In this document: positions 1 through 9,854 of the stretch, piece after piece
Position numbering within the stretch: position 1 is the stretch's first letter
Layout of the letters: each line of letters opens with the position of its first letter
NCBI GenBank assembly: GCA_964016875.1
Contig: OZ024737.1
Span: forward strand, 29,265,683 to 29,329,682
Direction of reading: 5' to 3'
Origin: Fallopia convolvulus
Taxonomy: Eukaryota > Streptophyta > Magnoliopsida > Caryophyllales > Polygonaceae
DNA length: 64,000 bases
Notes under the pieces: generated by a model
Told to the model about the DNA's origin: nothing
What the model saw: the letters and a program-made list of their open reading frames with translations, nothing else
The model's database searches: none
Program-made: the position numbers and the translations under genes

Positions 1-332
1 GTTTTTGAAAACAACCCTAGGGTGGAGCAGCTGCGTCTCGATCTAGCATGTTGCACTCAAAACGGACAATGTGTCTTTGTATTATACAACCTTGAAAAAA
101 TTATGGGATGAATTGTCTAATAATGTTCAAATCGTGTCTGCACTTGCAAAATATACGAGCGTAATTAATCCTCTTTTATGACTAGGGAACGAGAAGAAGA
201 AAGACCGTACTCCATCATTTTTTATGGGTCTCGATCTCGACTTCACAATAATTCGATCCAACATACTTTTCCCAAGATCCGTTGCCAACCGTGAACAAGG
301 CCTATGTGTTGGCTATCCAGGAAGAGCTTCAA
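1..332 (+). pseudogene. Ty1/Copia gag fragment (first piece of the host Copia element)
   Basis: Translating from about base 62 gives a Copia-type gag segment containing SLYYTTLKKLWDEL, followed by a region around bases 215-330 containing MGLDLDFTIIRSNILF and, one frame over, PLPTVNKAYVLAIQEELQ. This order is typical of the UBN2/retrotrans_gag region of plant Copia elements. A stop near base 178 and at least one frameshift near base 270 show that it is dead. The sequence stops inside the final EELQ codons because LTR element A inserted here; it resumes at 6558. The 5' LTR and gag start lie outside the window. Confidence 0.8.
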
Positions 333-945
333 TGATGTGATTCGAGGGGTCTCACACACAAGGGTACCTGATCTAGGAAATAAGCGATCTGGAATCTTCA
401 TCGTCGATTAACAAGGATAAATACAAACCACCAAAGTGATGGTTCGCGACCTCTAGTGCTCGCTTGGGCAAGGGCGGGGTGAAGTTTGCTTGAAGAGACG
501 AGCTATGGTTGAGAATGGGGATGAGAAGACTATAATTTTGAGGGAGTGGCATCGGTCAAAGGAAGGAGGAACGTAACCATCATCTCGACTTTACGATTTG
601 ACATTCATTCTTGACATAAATGTCATCTCGACTTTAAGCTTTGGGATTCATTCTTGACATAAATGTAAAAGAGTACATGGAAGAGTATAAATAGAAAAAT
701 AAAGGCAGCAATACTAAACCTATGGGCCTTATTTTAGTTTAATTGACCGGTCTCTTAAGCATAAGAGAGGCACACACCAAAAGAAAAACTTGAAGTGTAG
801 AGATGCTCAAACATAAAACACATACAACTAGTTAAAATATAAAAATAGACTAAATAAGACTACATCTCCGAACCAAGGAGGATGTTAGGGTCTTGGTTGT
901 CTCGACTCACCATAGTCATGGTCGAGCCAAGATAGGATCACATCA
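333..945 (-). repeat. LTR of element A (3' LTR on the minus strand)
   Basis: 613 bp, starting TGATGTGATTC and ending GGATCACATCA. It carries an internal near-duplication of about 40 bp (roughly 580-665, the CATCTCGACTTTA...CATTCTTGACATAAATGT unit twice) that the other LTR lacks, which explains much of the length difference between the two. Confidence 0.8.
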
Positions 946-1025
946 TTCTCCCATGGATTCGAAGCGTCCTTGCTTCAAGCTCGGGTAGTCCAAGGAGAGG
1001 CAACGTTTTGGCAGTCAGCAACAAC
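946..1025. other. Element A internal sequence left of the CACTA insertion
   Basis: Short internal segment starting with the putative polypurine tract of the minus-strand element (CATGGGAGAA on the minus strand next to the LTR). It runs into the AAC target duplication at 1023-1025 and resumes at 3818. Confidence 0.6.
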
Positions 1026-1045
1026 CACTACACCATTCTGCAGAT

Positions 1046-1480
1046 TTAGCGACCATAATTTAGCGACCACGCAATATGGTCGCTAATTAGCGACCATATG
1101 GACGCCAATGGTCGCAAATCTGGTCGTCAAAACGGGAAAAAAAATAAAACCAAATTAGCGACCATATGGTCGCTAAAATTGGCGACCATGTGGTCGCTAG
1201 GCTTTTATAGTCGCAAAAGGTGCGCGGGAAGAATTCCCGCTAGCATTTAGCGACCATATGGTCGCGGATGTTTGCGACCATATGGTCGCTACAGTTTTAG
1301 CGACCATATGGTCGCAAACATCCGCGACCATATGGTCGCAACAACAAGAAAACATATCTGCGACCATATGGTCGCGGATGTTTGCGACCAAGTGGTCGCA
1401 GACTTGGTAAGATGTTTTGACGCTTCACATCTATTTTGGCGGGTAATAGCCCGCGTTTTTAGCGACCATATGGTCACTAA
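1046..1480. repeat. CACTA 5' subterminal repeat array
   Basis: More than ten copies of the palindromic motif AGCGACCATATGGTCGCT and its half-sites GCGACCA/TGGTCGC, spaced irregularly. Arrays like this are the presumed binding sites of the TNPA-type protein in CACTA elements. Several ATG-initiated open frames run through the array in both strands only because the repeat is free of stops; they are not genes. Confidence 0.9.
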
Positions 1481-1882
1481 AAACACTAATTGGTAAAATT
1501 CCCGCCATTTCAGCATGTATTGCATTCTCATTCCACTAAAAAATGCACTCTCGTTCCGCTTCAACACAACTTCACTCTCATTCCACTCTCTTCCAAAATA
1601 TTCAGAAAAGAGAAAAAAATCAACCACAACTGTGAATTGATTGTAGGAAGAAATTCCGTCAAATTTTACCGACATCCTCACTAAAGGCATGCATTTAAAT
1701 CTTATTCCTAATTTTTCATTCCGTCATTATATTGTTTTAGAAAGATATTGAAGGTAGAAAGCTTTCGTTTATATATTTATAAGAGATTGCGTCGCTTGGT
1801 AAGTATTTTATCTTAATTTGATTAAATTTAAATTAAGTTAATTTTTTCTAATAGTTCGTAACACCCTTAATGAATTTCGTAG

Positions 1883-2127
1883 GAGCAACACCTGCAACGC
1901 CCCTGCACGCCTCTTGAGCTTCTCATCGAGACGCACACGCAGGGCGCCGATCGACATTTTATAGACGAGCGGTCGTCCTTAATCGTTGTAAGTTTTAATA
2001 ATTTTTCCTCTATTTTAAAAGGAGTTGGTGTTGTGTGTTTGTTGTTGTTGTTGTTTGACTTGATTGAAAAATTGTTGTTGTTGTTGTTGTTGTTGATGAT
2101 GATGTTGTTGTTGATGATGATGTTGTT

Positions 2128-2175
<48 letters not shown>

Positions 2176-2239
2176 GGTTGTTATTGTTCTTGTTGAATTT
2201 TGTTCTTGATTTTTAATGTTGTTGTTGTTTGTTGTTGAT

Positions 2240-2272
<33 letters not shown>

Positions 2273-2542
2273 GTTGTTGTTGTTGATGTTGTTGATGTTG
2301 TTGATGTTGTTTTTGTTGATGTTTTTGTTGATGTTGTAGTTGTTTTTTGTTGTTGTTGATGTTGTTGTTGTTGATTTGATTAAGAAGTTGTTATTGTTCT
2401 TGTTGAATTTTGTTCTTGATTTTTAATGTTGTTGTTTGTTGTTGATTTGTTGTTGTTGTTGTTGTTTGTTGTTGTTGTTGATGTTGTTGATGTTGTTTTT
2501 GTTGTTTTTGTTGATGTTGTTGTTGATGTTGTAGTTGTTTTT

Positions 2543-2574
<32 letters not shown>

Positions 2575-3116
2575 TTGATTAAGAAGTTGTTATTGTTCTT
2601 GTTGAATTTTGTTCTTGATTTTTAATGTTGTTGTTGTTTGTTGTTGATTTGTTATTGTTGTTGTTTTTTGTTTTTTGTTGATGTTGTAAATGGTTTAGTT
2701 GTTTGTTGTTGTTGTTGATTGTTGTTGTTTTATTTTAATTGTTTGCTTAGGCTCGGACGCAGGAGATCCTTACCCAGAGGTCGGCGGAAACGGGCACCCC
2801 GCCGTCCTTCCAGGACCAGTGTGATGCCTTTCTTACGGCCGCTGGGGGGGTGGGCCCGGGAGGTGCCGTCTTCGGCCTTGGCAACGCCGCACATGAGTTT
2901 TACGGCAATCGATTGACGGCGCCGCGTCGTCCACCTCCTCGGGTGGTGGAATTATCGCAGGAAAACGTCAGCCTTAGGCAAGATGTAAATGAGCTCAAGA
3001 GTAAGTTCTCGATGTTCGAGGAGTGGATGCGCCTGCACAAAGGCGGTGAGGGCACCTCCCACCCGTCCGGTCCCGACGACGACGACGATGACGACGGCTC
3101 CGGCGCAGCCGTATAG
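1883..3116 (+). pseudogene. Transposase_24 (Ptta/En/Spm)-like C-terminal exons in the CACTA element
   Basis: Two exons in matching phase can be read. The first (1883-1987, after an AG and ending before GTAAG) contains LELLIETHTQGADRHFIDER, which fits the conserved THTR...FVDERS block of plant Transposase_24 proteins. The second (2751-3116, after TTGCTTAG) begins ARTQEILTQRSAETG, contains a predicted coiled segment ELSQENVSLRQDVNELKSKF, and ends in an acidic run of Asp residues before the TAG at 3114. The intervening 1988-2750 is an intron filled with TTG microsatellite. The N-terminal part of the protein is missing, so this is a remnant or a deletion derivative. By family analogy the product would bind the subterminal motifs. 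Confidence 0.75.
2027..2745. repeat. (TTG)n-rich microsatellite with higher-order repeats
   Basis: About 700 bp of imperfect GTT/TTG trinucleotides interspersed with GATGTT units. A longer unit containing AAGTTGTTATTGTTCTTGTT followed by GAATTTTGTTCTTGATTTTT occurs near 2174, 2387 and 2585, so the tract grew both by slippage and by duplication of roughly 200-bp blocks. It lies in the inferred transposase intron. Confidence 0.85.
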
Positions 3117-3284
3117 ATTAGCGTAGTTTTATTATGTTATTGTAAATTATTTGAATTTATGTAAATTAATGAATTTATGTATGTAAATTATTGAAATTTA
3201 TTGAAATTAATGAATTTCTAGTAATTAATGAAACATTAAATATTAACTATTTATATTAATTCGTATTTATTTATAATATTTCGT

Positions 3285-3802
3285 CACAATTAGCGACCAA
3301 ATGGTCGCTAATTTAACACATGATCGTGCTGATTATTTGGTGCTTTTAGCGACCATATGGTCTCTAATTAGAGTCCATATGGTCGCTAAAAGAGGCGACC
3401 ACGTGGTCGCTAAACCAGCGACCATATGGTCGCCAACCATAGCGACCACGTGGTAGCTAAAACCAACGACCATATGGTCGCCAACAATAGCGACCAAGTG
3501 GTAGCTAAAATCAGCGACCATATGGTCGCCAAATATAGCGACCACCTGGTCGCTGTGGTCGCCAAACTGGTCGCCGCATGGGAGCGACCATCGGCGACCA
3601 TGGTCGCTAACTAGCGACCATATGGTCGCTAGTTTTAGCGACCATATGGTCGCGTGGTCGCTAAAATTAGCGACCATATGGTCGCCACATGGTTTGCGAC
3701 CGACCTTTTATCGACCATTTTTAGCGACCATAATATGGTCGCTAAATGCATTTAGCGACCATATTATGCATTTAGCGACCATAAATATGGTCGCTAATTT
3801 CG
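3285..3802. repeat. CACTA 3' subterminal repeat array
   Basis: Counterpart of the 5' array, with about 15 copies of GCGACCATATGGTCGC or variants such as GCGACCACGTGGTCGC. It ends about 15 bp before the terminal GTAGTG. Open frames on both strands here are repeat artefacts. Confidence 0.9.
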
Positions 3803-3817
3803 CTTTTTTTTGTAGTG

Positions 3818-6010
3818 AACATTACACTGAACTCGGGTGTGAGGGGTCGTGGAACCTCAATGATGAACAATGAAAACTCTAGTCCAAGAGCGGGCCCAAT
3901 GTTGATTATGGGGTCAAGTGCATAAGTGTATGCACGTATGCACGATATCGTGACATTGGACATGAGCACATGGTTGTTGACGGTCGGCGATGCCACGACA
4001 AAGGGCACTGGTGCGGTGTCAATAACGAGTCATATATCGGGTGCGGTCTTAGCTAGACATGAAGGGGCCAAGTTTGCAACAAGTATCATGGTAACTAGCA
4101 CGAATGGCGTCCGCGGTGCCGCTACGGGGGATATTGACATGGGTGGGGCGTGTTGCAGCGCCGCTATGATCTTGTTGTTGGTGCGAGTCTAGGGCGCATC
4201 GGAAGTGACACAGATAATGGTACAAGATCACGAGTCCAAGCATGAGCATAGAGATGCGGGTTGGTGGCTCGGGATCGTAGTTGAATGTGTCGTAGGGATC
4301 GAAGGCATCACGCTTGTGGATGCAGTGTTGAGGCTAATTGCGGTACATTCACAGGTGCGGTCTTTGTTCGACTCATACCGATGGTCATCCAGGCAGACAT
4401 GGACGATATAACGAGGAGGCAAAATCTACTCCAGGTCGTAGACGTGGTCGTTGTAGCAGGTCACTAGAGTTGGCACGAACAGGTGTGTGTGCTCGACATC
4501 GATGGTTCATGGAGGTGCGTTAGTGGTATCGAATTTGAGTGGCCACATGCTACATCTCGAAAGGGTCAAGACGGGGTAGGATCCGATCACCGATGCCAGG
4601 GATAAGACATCGTGGTTAAGGGGGCCTTGGTTAGGACAAGAAGATAAGATCTTGATGATAAGATCAAACCTTCCAATTTTGGGTAAGATTGGATTTTAAG
4701 AGTGTTTTTTAATAGGATTTGTGATTTAGGAAAGATTTGGTGAGATTTGGATATGGTGTGATCTTGTAGTTTTACCAGGATTTTTTCCGAATAGGATCGG
4801 ATTTGGGTGGAATTTTGTGGTGTATTGGAAATATATGGCTTGAGATTTTGAGAGAGCCACAATTTTGTTTGGAAATATGGTGGCTTTAGATAAGGATGGA
4901 CTAGTGTAAGGTTATGCAGTGGCAAGTGGTAGACGCGTTGGTAGGTGCTAGCACAATTCCATCGTGGACGATGGTGAGCAGTATTGCTTTGATCCTACAC
5001 AAGGGTTGCGGTGCCAAGACGATACACTAACGTAAGTGACCCAACTGTGCATCGCAATGGTATGTAGTAATGGCATCAAGGGATAAGATTTGGCATGGTG
5101 TGATGTGAGTGAGATGTTGACGTACAACGGAGTGAGGTCGCGGCGTGGCTGGCGTAGCATAGCGATGGTCTCGGGACTAGGCCACGATGCGACACCTCAA
5201 GACTAGGTGTCGGCTATTGATGTGACTTCACCATGGACGTTGTCGACGAAGAGAAAGCCATGTCACATTTCTCGGATGGTACCATCACTCACAATCGTGT
5301 CGAGGCCATCACCAAGGCAGCCCAATCGCTCGTGACCCACACTCTCACCAATCACGGCATGCCCTCGCCTTCGTCGTTGTAGGTCTGCCTCGTCTTCGTT
5401 GGCGTCACAGAGTCATTCCGAAGTTGGCATGCCATGAACGTGTTGAGTGACACTCGCCATCTTGACTCCTACGTCGATTGACACTACAGTCGCGCCAAGC
5501 TCCCGCGCGCACGCGTCTAGGCCTCTTGTCTTGGTCTTGACACTCCTGCCTCCCGGTGTCTTGGCCATGATATTAGGTCATATCTTGCTTGTTTTAGTAT
5601 TATTTCCATATGAAACATTTCTATTTATGTTGTTTACATTTTTAGAAGTAGTTTTGGGCTTTTCAAGGAAGTGGAAATTCATTTGCACACAAGGTTCATT
5701 CCATTGTCTCTTTGTTTGTCTAGGGTTGGAGCCACCCCTTTAAAAGGCTCAATCGACTCTCTTTCTTAGTTCACACATACTTTTAATCCAAATTCAAGTT
5801 GAGAAAGCTCCTACTTCGGATTGTGCGTCAACCTCCTTTCTACCTTTCTTTCACATTCTCTCGTCCATCCCTTTGGTCGAATTCTCATATCTAGATCGAG
5901 AACCTTAAATCTCACAACAAAGCTTCTACAGTGATACTCTTGGAGACCTACTACACGATCAAGTCGCATCAGCTATGGAGGATAAAAGGACGTACTTTGA
6001 GCCATCTACG
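3818..6010 (-). other. Internal region of LTR element A, no recognisable domain
   Basis: Continuation of element A after the CACTA insertion. Scattered short open frames (for example 4587-4925 on the minus strand) do not resemble gag, protease, integrase or reverse transcriptase that I can recognise. A stretch at 5580-5760 looks like further non-coding retroelement sequence. Absence of a domain by eye does not exclude strongly decayed coding sequence. Confidence 0.5.
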
Positions 6011-6023
6011 CTCTGATGCTAAT
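6011..6023 (-). other. Primer-binding site of element A
   Basis: On the minus strand the sequence next to the LTR reads ATTAGCATCAGAG. This resembles the plant LTR-retrotransposon primer-binding site TGGTATCAGAG for initiator tRNA-Met, with changes. It sets the element's orientation as minus. Confidence 0.65.
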
Positions 6024-6557
6024 TGATGTGATCTGAGGGATCTTGAACAACAAGAGTGCCCAGTCAAGGCTAGAAGCGGCCTAGATCCTTCTCCGTCGGT
6101 TAACAAGGATAAATACAAACCACCAAAGTGATTGCTTGCGACTTCTAGTGCTCGCTTGGGTGAGGGTGGGGCGAGGCTTGGTCAAAGTGACGAGCTACGA
6201 TTGGGAATGAGGATCAAAAGACTAGAATTTGAGGGGGTGACGTCGGCCAAAGGAAGGAGGAATCATCATCTCAACTTTAAGCTTTGGCGTTCATTCTCAA
6301 CGTAAATGTAAAAGAGTACATGGAAGAGTATAATATAAAAATAAAGGAAGCAAAGCTTAATGGGCCAGTATCTTAAGTATAAGAGAGACACATTCCCAAA
6401 AATATAAATAACTTGAGATAAAGATGATCAAATAGAAAAATATTAAAGCTAGTAATAAAATAAAAACAGACTATATCTTTGGACTAAGGAGGACGATAGG
6501 GTCTCGGTTGTCTTGGGATCATCATAGTCATGGTGGAGCCGAGGTAGGAACAAATCA
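6024..6557 (-). repeat. LTR of element A (5' LTR on the minus strand)
   Basis: 534 bp beginning TGATGTGATCTGAG. It matches 333-945 strongly around ACAAGGATAAATACAAACCA and the GTACATGGAAGAGTATA block. It ends AACAAATCA, immediately before the TTCAA duplication. The two LTRs differ a lot, so the insertion is old. Confidence 0.8.
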
Positions 6558-6737
6558 TTCAACAAGTAGTGACAAAGACTTTGGATGAAAAGGTCGAAGG
6601 GGGAGTGCTTGCTACTTAGGGATGCCACGAGCCTTGTCCCAACAAGTGTGACTCCAATCGCAATGGGCAGCGCAACAATAGGCATGACTCTGAGTGCCAT
6701 GGATGGAATCATGGAAGAGGTGACATGCATGACTCAG
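6558..6737 (+). pseudogene. Host Copia gag, second piece
   Basis: Resumes the gag reading frame interrupted at 332. The translation begins QQVVTKTLDEKVEGGVLAT, followed by a stop and then a hydrophilic Asn/His/Gly/Arg-rich stretch, as expected upstream of a gag zinc knuckle. It ends at the CTCAG target duplication (6733-6737) of element B. Confidence 0.7.
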
Positions 6738-6877
6738 TGATGCGACCCTAAGGTCACAAGGGGCGGTTCTAGGCTCGAAACGTTCGGATCATCTCCGACA
6801 AATAGTAACCGGATAGATTTGAGGCCGAAGCCTAGACTTTGATATGAGAGGTGAAGTGACAGGATTGAGAAGGGGGC

Positions 6878-7477
6878 CTAGTTTGACGTAGGCCAGGAGA
6901 ATATGGGGTCGGGAAAAGAATAGGGTGACACCCGAGCCAAAGGGGAGGAGAAACTCGACTTAAAGCTCTGGCCTAATTCATTTTGGACGTGGATTGAAAT
7001 TGCCATTGGCGCCACTGGTGTGGTATCCTCGGTGAGGACTAGCTTGCGTGGCACGTCGCTCGGCACGTTACTCGGAACGAGTATCGATTGTGGTTGAGGC
7101 GCCAAGATGGTCTCGATGATGGGCTCGCTCGGCATCGGCGCCAATGGTGGCTGGAGTGTCGAAACGAGTATCGGGACGAGTGTGGGATGAAAACGTGCCA
7201 TGTATTCGACCATCTAGCGCTCTAAGGCCGCAAACCTATCCTCAAGGCTAGGACTCTCAGCCACGGGAATGGGCGAGGGCTCAACCGAAGGGCCAGTCTT
7301 GGCACATGGTGCGCCGAGGCTGAATGCTTGGCATGCGAGCCCTCGTTGTGGACTCGAGTGTGTAGGCGCCGAGAAGGCGAACTCCACTTCTGCTCGTCGT
7401 TGGAACAATGTCGGGGTCGAGGAGTTTCGCGTGCGCGCCGAGGAGGCGGACTCCAATTCCGCTCGTCTTATGGACAA
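6878..7477 (-). pseudogene. gag-like reading frame of element B fused to LTR sequence
   Basis: Two minus-strand open frames (7477-7214 and 7213-6878) are contiguous in the same frame and separated by one TAG codon. The first ends with a short predicted helix, LEDRFAALER; the second begins MVEYMARFHP and continues Pro-rich. Further upstream on the minus strand, around 7500-7720, are more frames of similar composition. The last part of the second frame (below about 6990) is LTR sequence, so the fusion reflects the internal deletion. Assignment to gag rests on position downstream of the primer-binding site and on composition, not on a diagnostic domain. Confidence 0.45.
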
Positions 7478-8208
7478 TGTCGGGATCTAGGAGTTTCTCC
7501 GTAGTAGCGGGCCCGATTCTCGGGAAGTCGATATGGTGGGATCCAATCCGGGTGGTCTTTAGGAAGCGGCTTATAGGAACGAGTGTTGACTCGTCGATTT
7601 GGCCGACCCCAAGAGTCCGAATCGTCCCATATTTCCGAGCAGGTCCAAGACATGGCTCGGCCCCTCGGGGTTTTTTTTGTGTATTTTTTTGTTTTTTTTC
7701 TACTATGAGATCTTTCACAAATCAAAAGAATCTATTACAAAGAAAAGTATATAAACTATCCTAGAAATAAATAATAACAAGATCTTTTATATAGTTAAGA
7801 TCTTTACAAAATCATAACAAATAAATGAAAAATAAAATAAAAACGACCGGCTGCTTCTTCTTGTTTTTTTATGATGAATCTTCTATCTTCTTATATATGA
7901 TCGGCTGATTTTTTTCAAATGAAATCCGATACTAACAAATCTCCATCATAAGGAAACAAATCTTCCAAATTAAAGATCTTCATGCAGAGGCAATTTGAAG
8001 TGCAATTATTTAGGCAATTATATCACAATACACGCATGATGGAACAAATGCAGCCATATGAATCACACCTCAACTTCGTATCAAGACCGGATTAGGCGCA
8101 TAACCCGGAAGTTCAACTGGAAGCCAAATTTTTTTTAAAGAATGCGGACTTACTAGGCTGCGTCGAAGAAGGACGCCTTCGTCGAGCCGGCTGGGCTCTA
8201 ATACCAAT

Positions 8209-8810
8209 TGATACGACCCTAGGATCACAAGGGACAGATCTAGGCTCGAAACGTTCGGATATTCTCCGACAATAGTAACCGGGTAGATTTGAGGCAGAAG
8301 CCTAGACTTTGAGATGAGAGGTGAAGTGAAAGGATTGAGAAGGGGGCCTAGTTTGATGTAGGCCAGGAGAATATGGGGTCGGGAAAAGAATAGGGTGACG
8401 CCCGGGCCAAAGGGGAGGAGAAAAAAGCTCTGGCTTAATTCATCTTGGACATGGATTGAAAGGAGTCCCGAGTGCTTCTTATATAGAGAGCAAGCTCGAA
8501 ACCCTAGGTACGAAGACGGGGATCGAATTGGGCCTAGCATGCAATCAGGGCCCACATCCGAAAAGCCCATAAATCTAATAATAGTAAAGCAATAAATGGA
8601 AAGGTGCAACAAAACCCTAATGGGCCGATCTTTTAGCATAAGAGAACACACGCCCCAATATAGTAAAGACGGAAAGTAAATGACGGAAATAGAAATAATA
8701 AATATAATAAATACATAAATGAGACTAAGTCCTAATCCAAGGGGGTATCCAAGGTCTAGGCCGTCTCGGGTCCATCGGAGCTGGGTCCGAACTTAGGTAG
8801 GGTCGCATCA
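8209..8810 (-). repeat. Complete LTR of element B (5' LTR on the minus strand)
   Basis: Starts TGATACGACCCTAGG and ends TAGGGTCGCATCA, with inverted TGATRCGACC termini. It is nearly the same as 6738-6990 over its first 240 bases, then continues alone. Confidence 0.85.
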
Positions 8811-8915
8811 CTCAGACCTACCCATTTGCACATATTGTAGTCATCCGAGTCATGAGGTTCGATCATGCATTAAAATTATCGTTTACCCCGAATGGTGGGG
8901 CTCGAATAATGGTAA
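8811..8915 (+). pseudogene. Host Copia gag zinc knuckle
   Basis: In frame after the target duplication, the translation reads LPICTYCSHPSHEVRSC and then YPEWWGSNNGN. This is the CX2C...H...C zinc knuckle followed by the YPEWWG motif typical of plant Copia gag. It proves that the pieces before elements A and B belong to the same Copia host. It stops at the GGTAA repeat of the next insertion. Confidence 0.85.
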
Positions 8916-9719
8916 TGTTAGAAGATAGAAGATTGGGTTTTGATGGTTCCAGAGTCAGTGACTCCGAGTTTGCAAGTCGAGTCGGCGACTTGACAAAGTC
9001 ACTGACATGACCAGCTGACAAAGTGATCTATTTAAGGAAGGACCGCATAGCTTATATGCGAGTATTTGGAAACAGCTGTGTTGTTCTATTTTAGGAGAAG
9101 ATCATCACAAAAGAGTGCTAAAATCAAGATAAAGAAGATTTGATTCTCCTAGAATATTTTAGTGTATGCATAATTTTATATTTTGAAAGATTTGTAAAAG
9201 ATTGAGTGTATATTGTTTCCCTAACCGAATGGAAAATAATATACACGAGATCTCTCTTACTTTAGCTTAAATACCCTAGTGTTTAGGTTATTGGTAAGTC
9301 TCTCGAGGGTCATTTCACATTGTATTTAAGAAAGAAAGGAAAAACTTTTGCGTGTGATTCGTACAAGTGGTGTGTCGAGAGATCTTAGGCATAGCGTGAG
9401 ATTGAGAGTGTGAGTGCAAAGGTAGAGTGTGGTTCAAGGGTGTGGGATTCATTCTTGTACACGGGAGAGCTTTGTAATAACTCAAGAAATTAATAGAGCG
9501 AGTCTAAGGACTCTTGAAATCCAACCAAGTGAGAAACTTGGAAGGGAGTGATTTTTCTCTAAATAAACTAGTTAGTTTACGAAGAGTTTCCACTATATAT
9601 CGCTTGCCATTGACTGTTGGTAACATTTGTTTTACTGTCTATTTATTCCGCTGCTTTATTACTCAAAGTCGACGACTTCGCAGGAGTTCCCGACTCGTTA
9701 AAGTACTAACGATCCTACT
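8916..9719. mobile_element. Probable solo LTR inserted in the Copia gag
   Basis: About 804 bp bracketed by GGTAA (8911-8915 and 9720-9724). The left end is TGTTAGAAG. It has an LTR-like make-up: a palindromic U3 (AGTCGAGTCGGCGACTTGAC near 8972), TATTTAAGG near 9028, and AT-rich middle. The right end is CCTACT rather than CA, so the exact border or LTR nature is less sure than for the neighbouring insertions. The Copia gag frame appears to resume after it. Confidence 0.55.
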
Positions 9720-9854
9720 GGTAACCAACAATCAAATGATCAAAACTTGGGGTGATCTAATGAGGGATCAAGTTCCCGAGACACAAGCAAGGACACAGAG
9801 GACTCGCGAATGCCGCACAAACTAGTGGAAGCGATTGGGTTCAAGCGCTATTGA
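9720..9854 (+). pseudogene. Host Copia gag C-terminal linker
   Basis: After the GGTAA repeat a hydrophilic frame reads NQQSNDQNLG, a stop, then SNEGSSSRDTSKDTEDSRMP, consistent with the linker after a Copia gag zinc knuckle. The piece ends at ATTGA (9850-9854). Assignment is by position and composition. Confidence 0.5.

Larger units (their letters stand above)
1026..3817 (+). mobile_element. CACTA (En/Spm-type) DNA transposon, internally deleted
   Basis: The element starts CACTACACC at 1026 and ends TTGTAGTG at 3817. A 3-bp target duplication AAC lies on both sides (1023-1025 and 3818-3820). The CACTA/TAGTG termini, the 3-bp duplication and the dense subterminal copies of a short motif are the diagnostic set for plant CACTA elements. 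At 2.79 kb it is too short for a full TNPD plus TNPA gene set. Only two exons of a Transposase_24-like gene remain, so it must depend on an autonomous relative. It sits inside LTR element A and is therefore younger than that insertion. Confidence 0.92.
333..6557 (-). mobile_element. LTR retrotransposon A, non-coding (LARD-like), inserted in the Copia gag
   Basis: Two related direct repeats (333-945 and 6024-6557) both begin TGATGTGAT and end with a TCA. The element is flanked by the 5-bp duplication TTCAA (328-332 and 6558-6562). Read on the minus strand, the primer-binding site lies directly inside the right LTR (6011-6023, resembling the initiator tRNA-Met complement TGGTATCAGAG), and a purine tract lies inside the left LTR (946-953). 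Without the nested CACTA element the internal part is about 2.3 kb. I could not find a gag or pol domain in it, so it is probably a non-autonomous, LARD-like element. The LTRs resemble those of element B, so the two belong to one family or to close families. Confidence 0.85.
6738..8810 (-). mobile_element. LTR retrotransposon B, internally deleted
   Basis: The ends are TGATGCGACC (6738) and GGTCGCATCA (8810), flanked by the duplication CTCAG (6733-6737 and 8811-8815). The right LTR is complete (8209-8810, 602 bp). The primer-binding site is next to it on the minus strand (about 8193-8208, ATTGGTATTAGAGCCC). The left LTR is present only from 6738 to about 6990; upstream of that point on the minus strand lies gag-like sequence. 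A deletion therefore removed everything from within gag to the U3 part of the 3' LTR. Related in LTR sequence to element A. Confidence 0.85.

Noticed and set aside
1046..1480. Possible CRISPR-like array
   Set aside because: Repeats are palindromic, unevenly spaced and lie at transposon ends in a plant genome; there are no unique regular spacers.
1197..3677. Many open frames with MVAT/DHMVA repeats on both strands
   Set aside because: They are translations of the CACTA subterminal repeat, which lacks stops in several frames; no domain or codon bias supports them.
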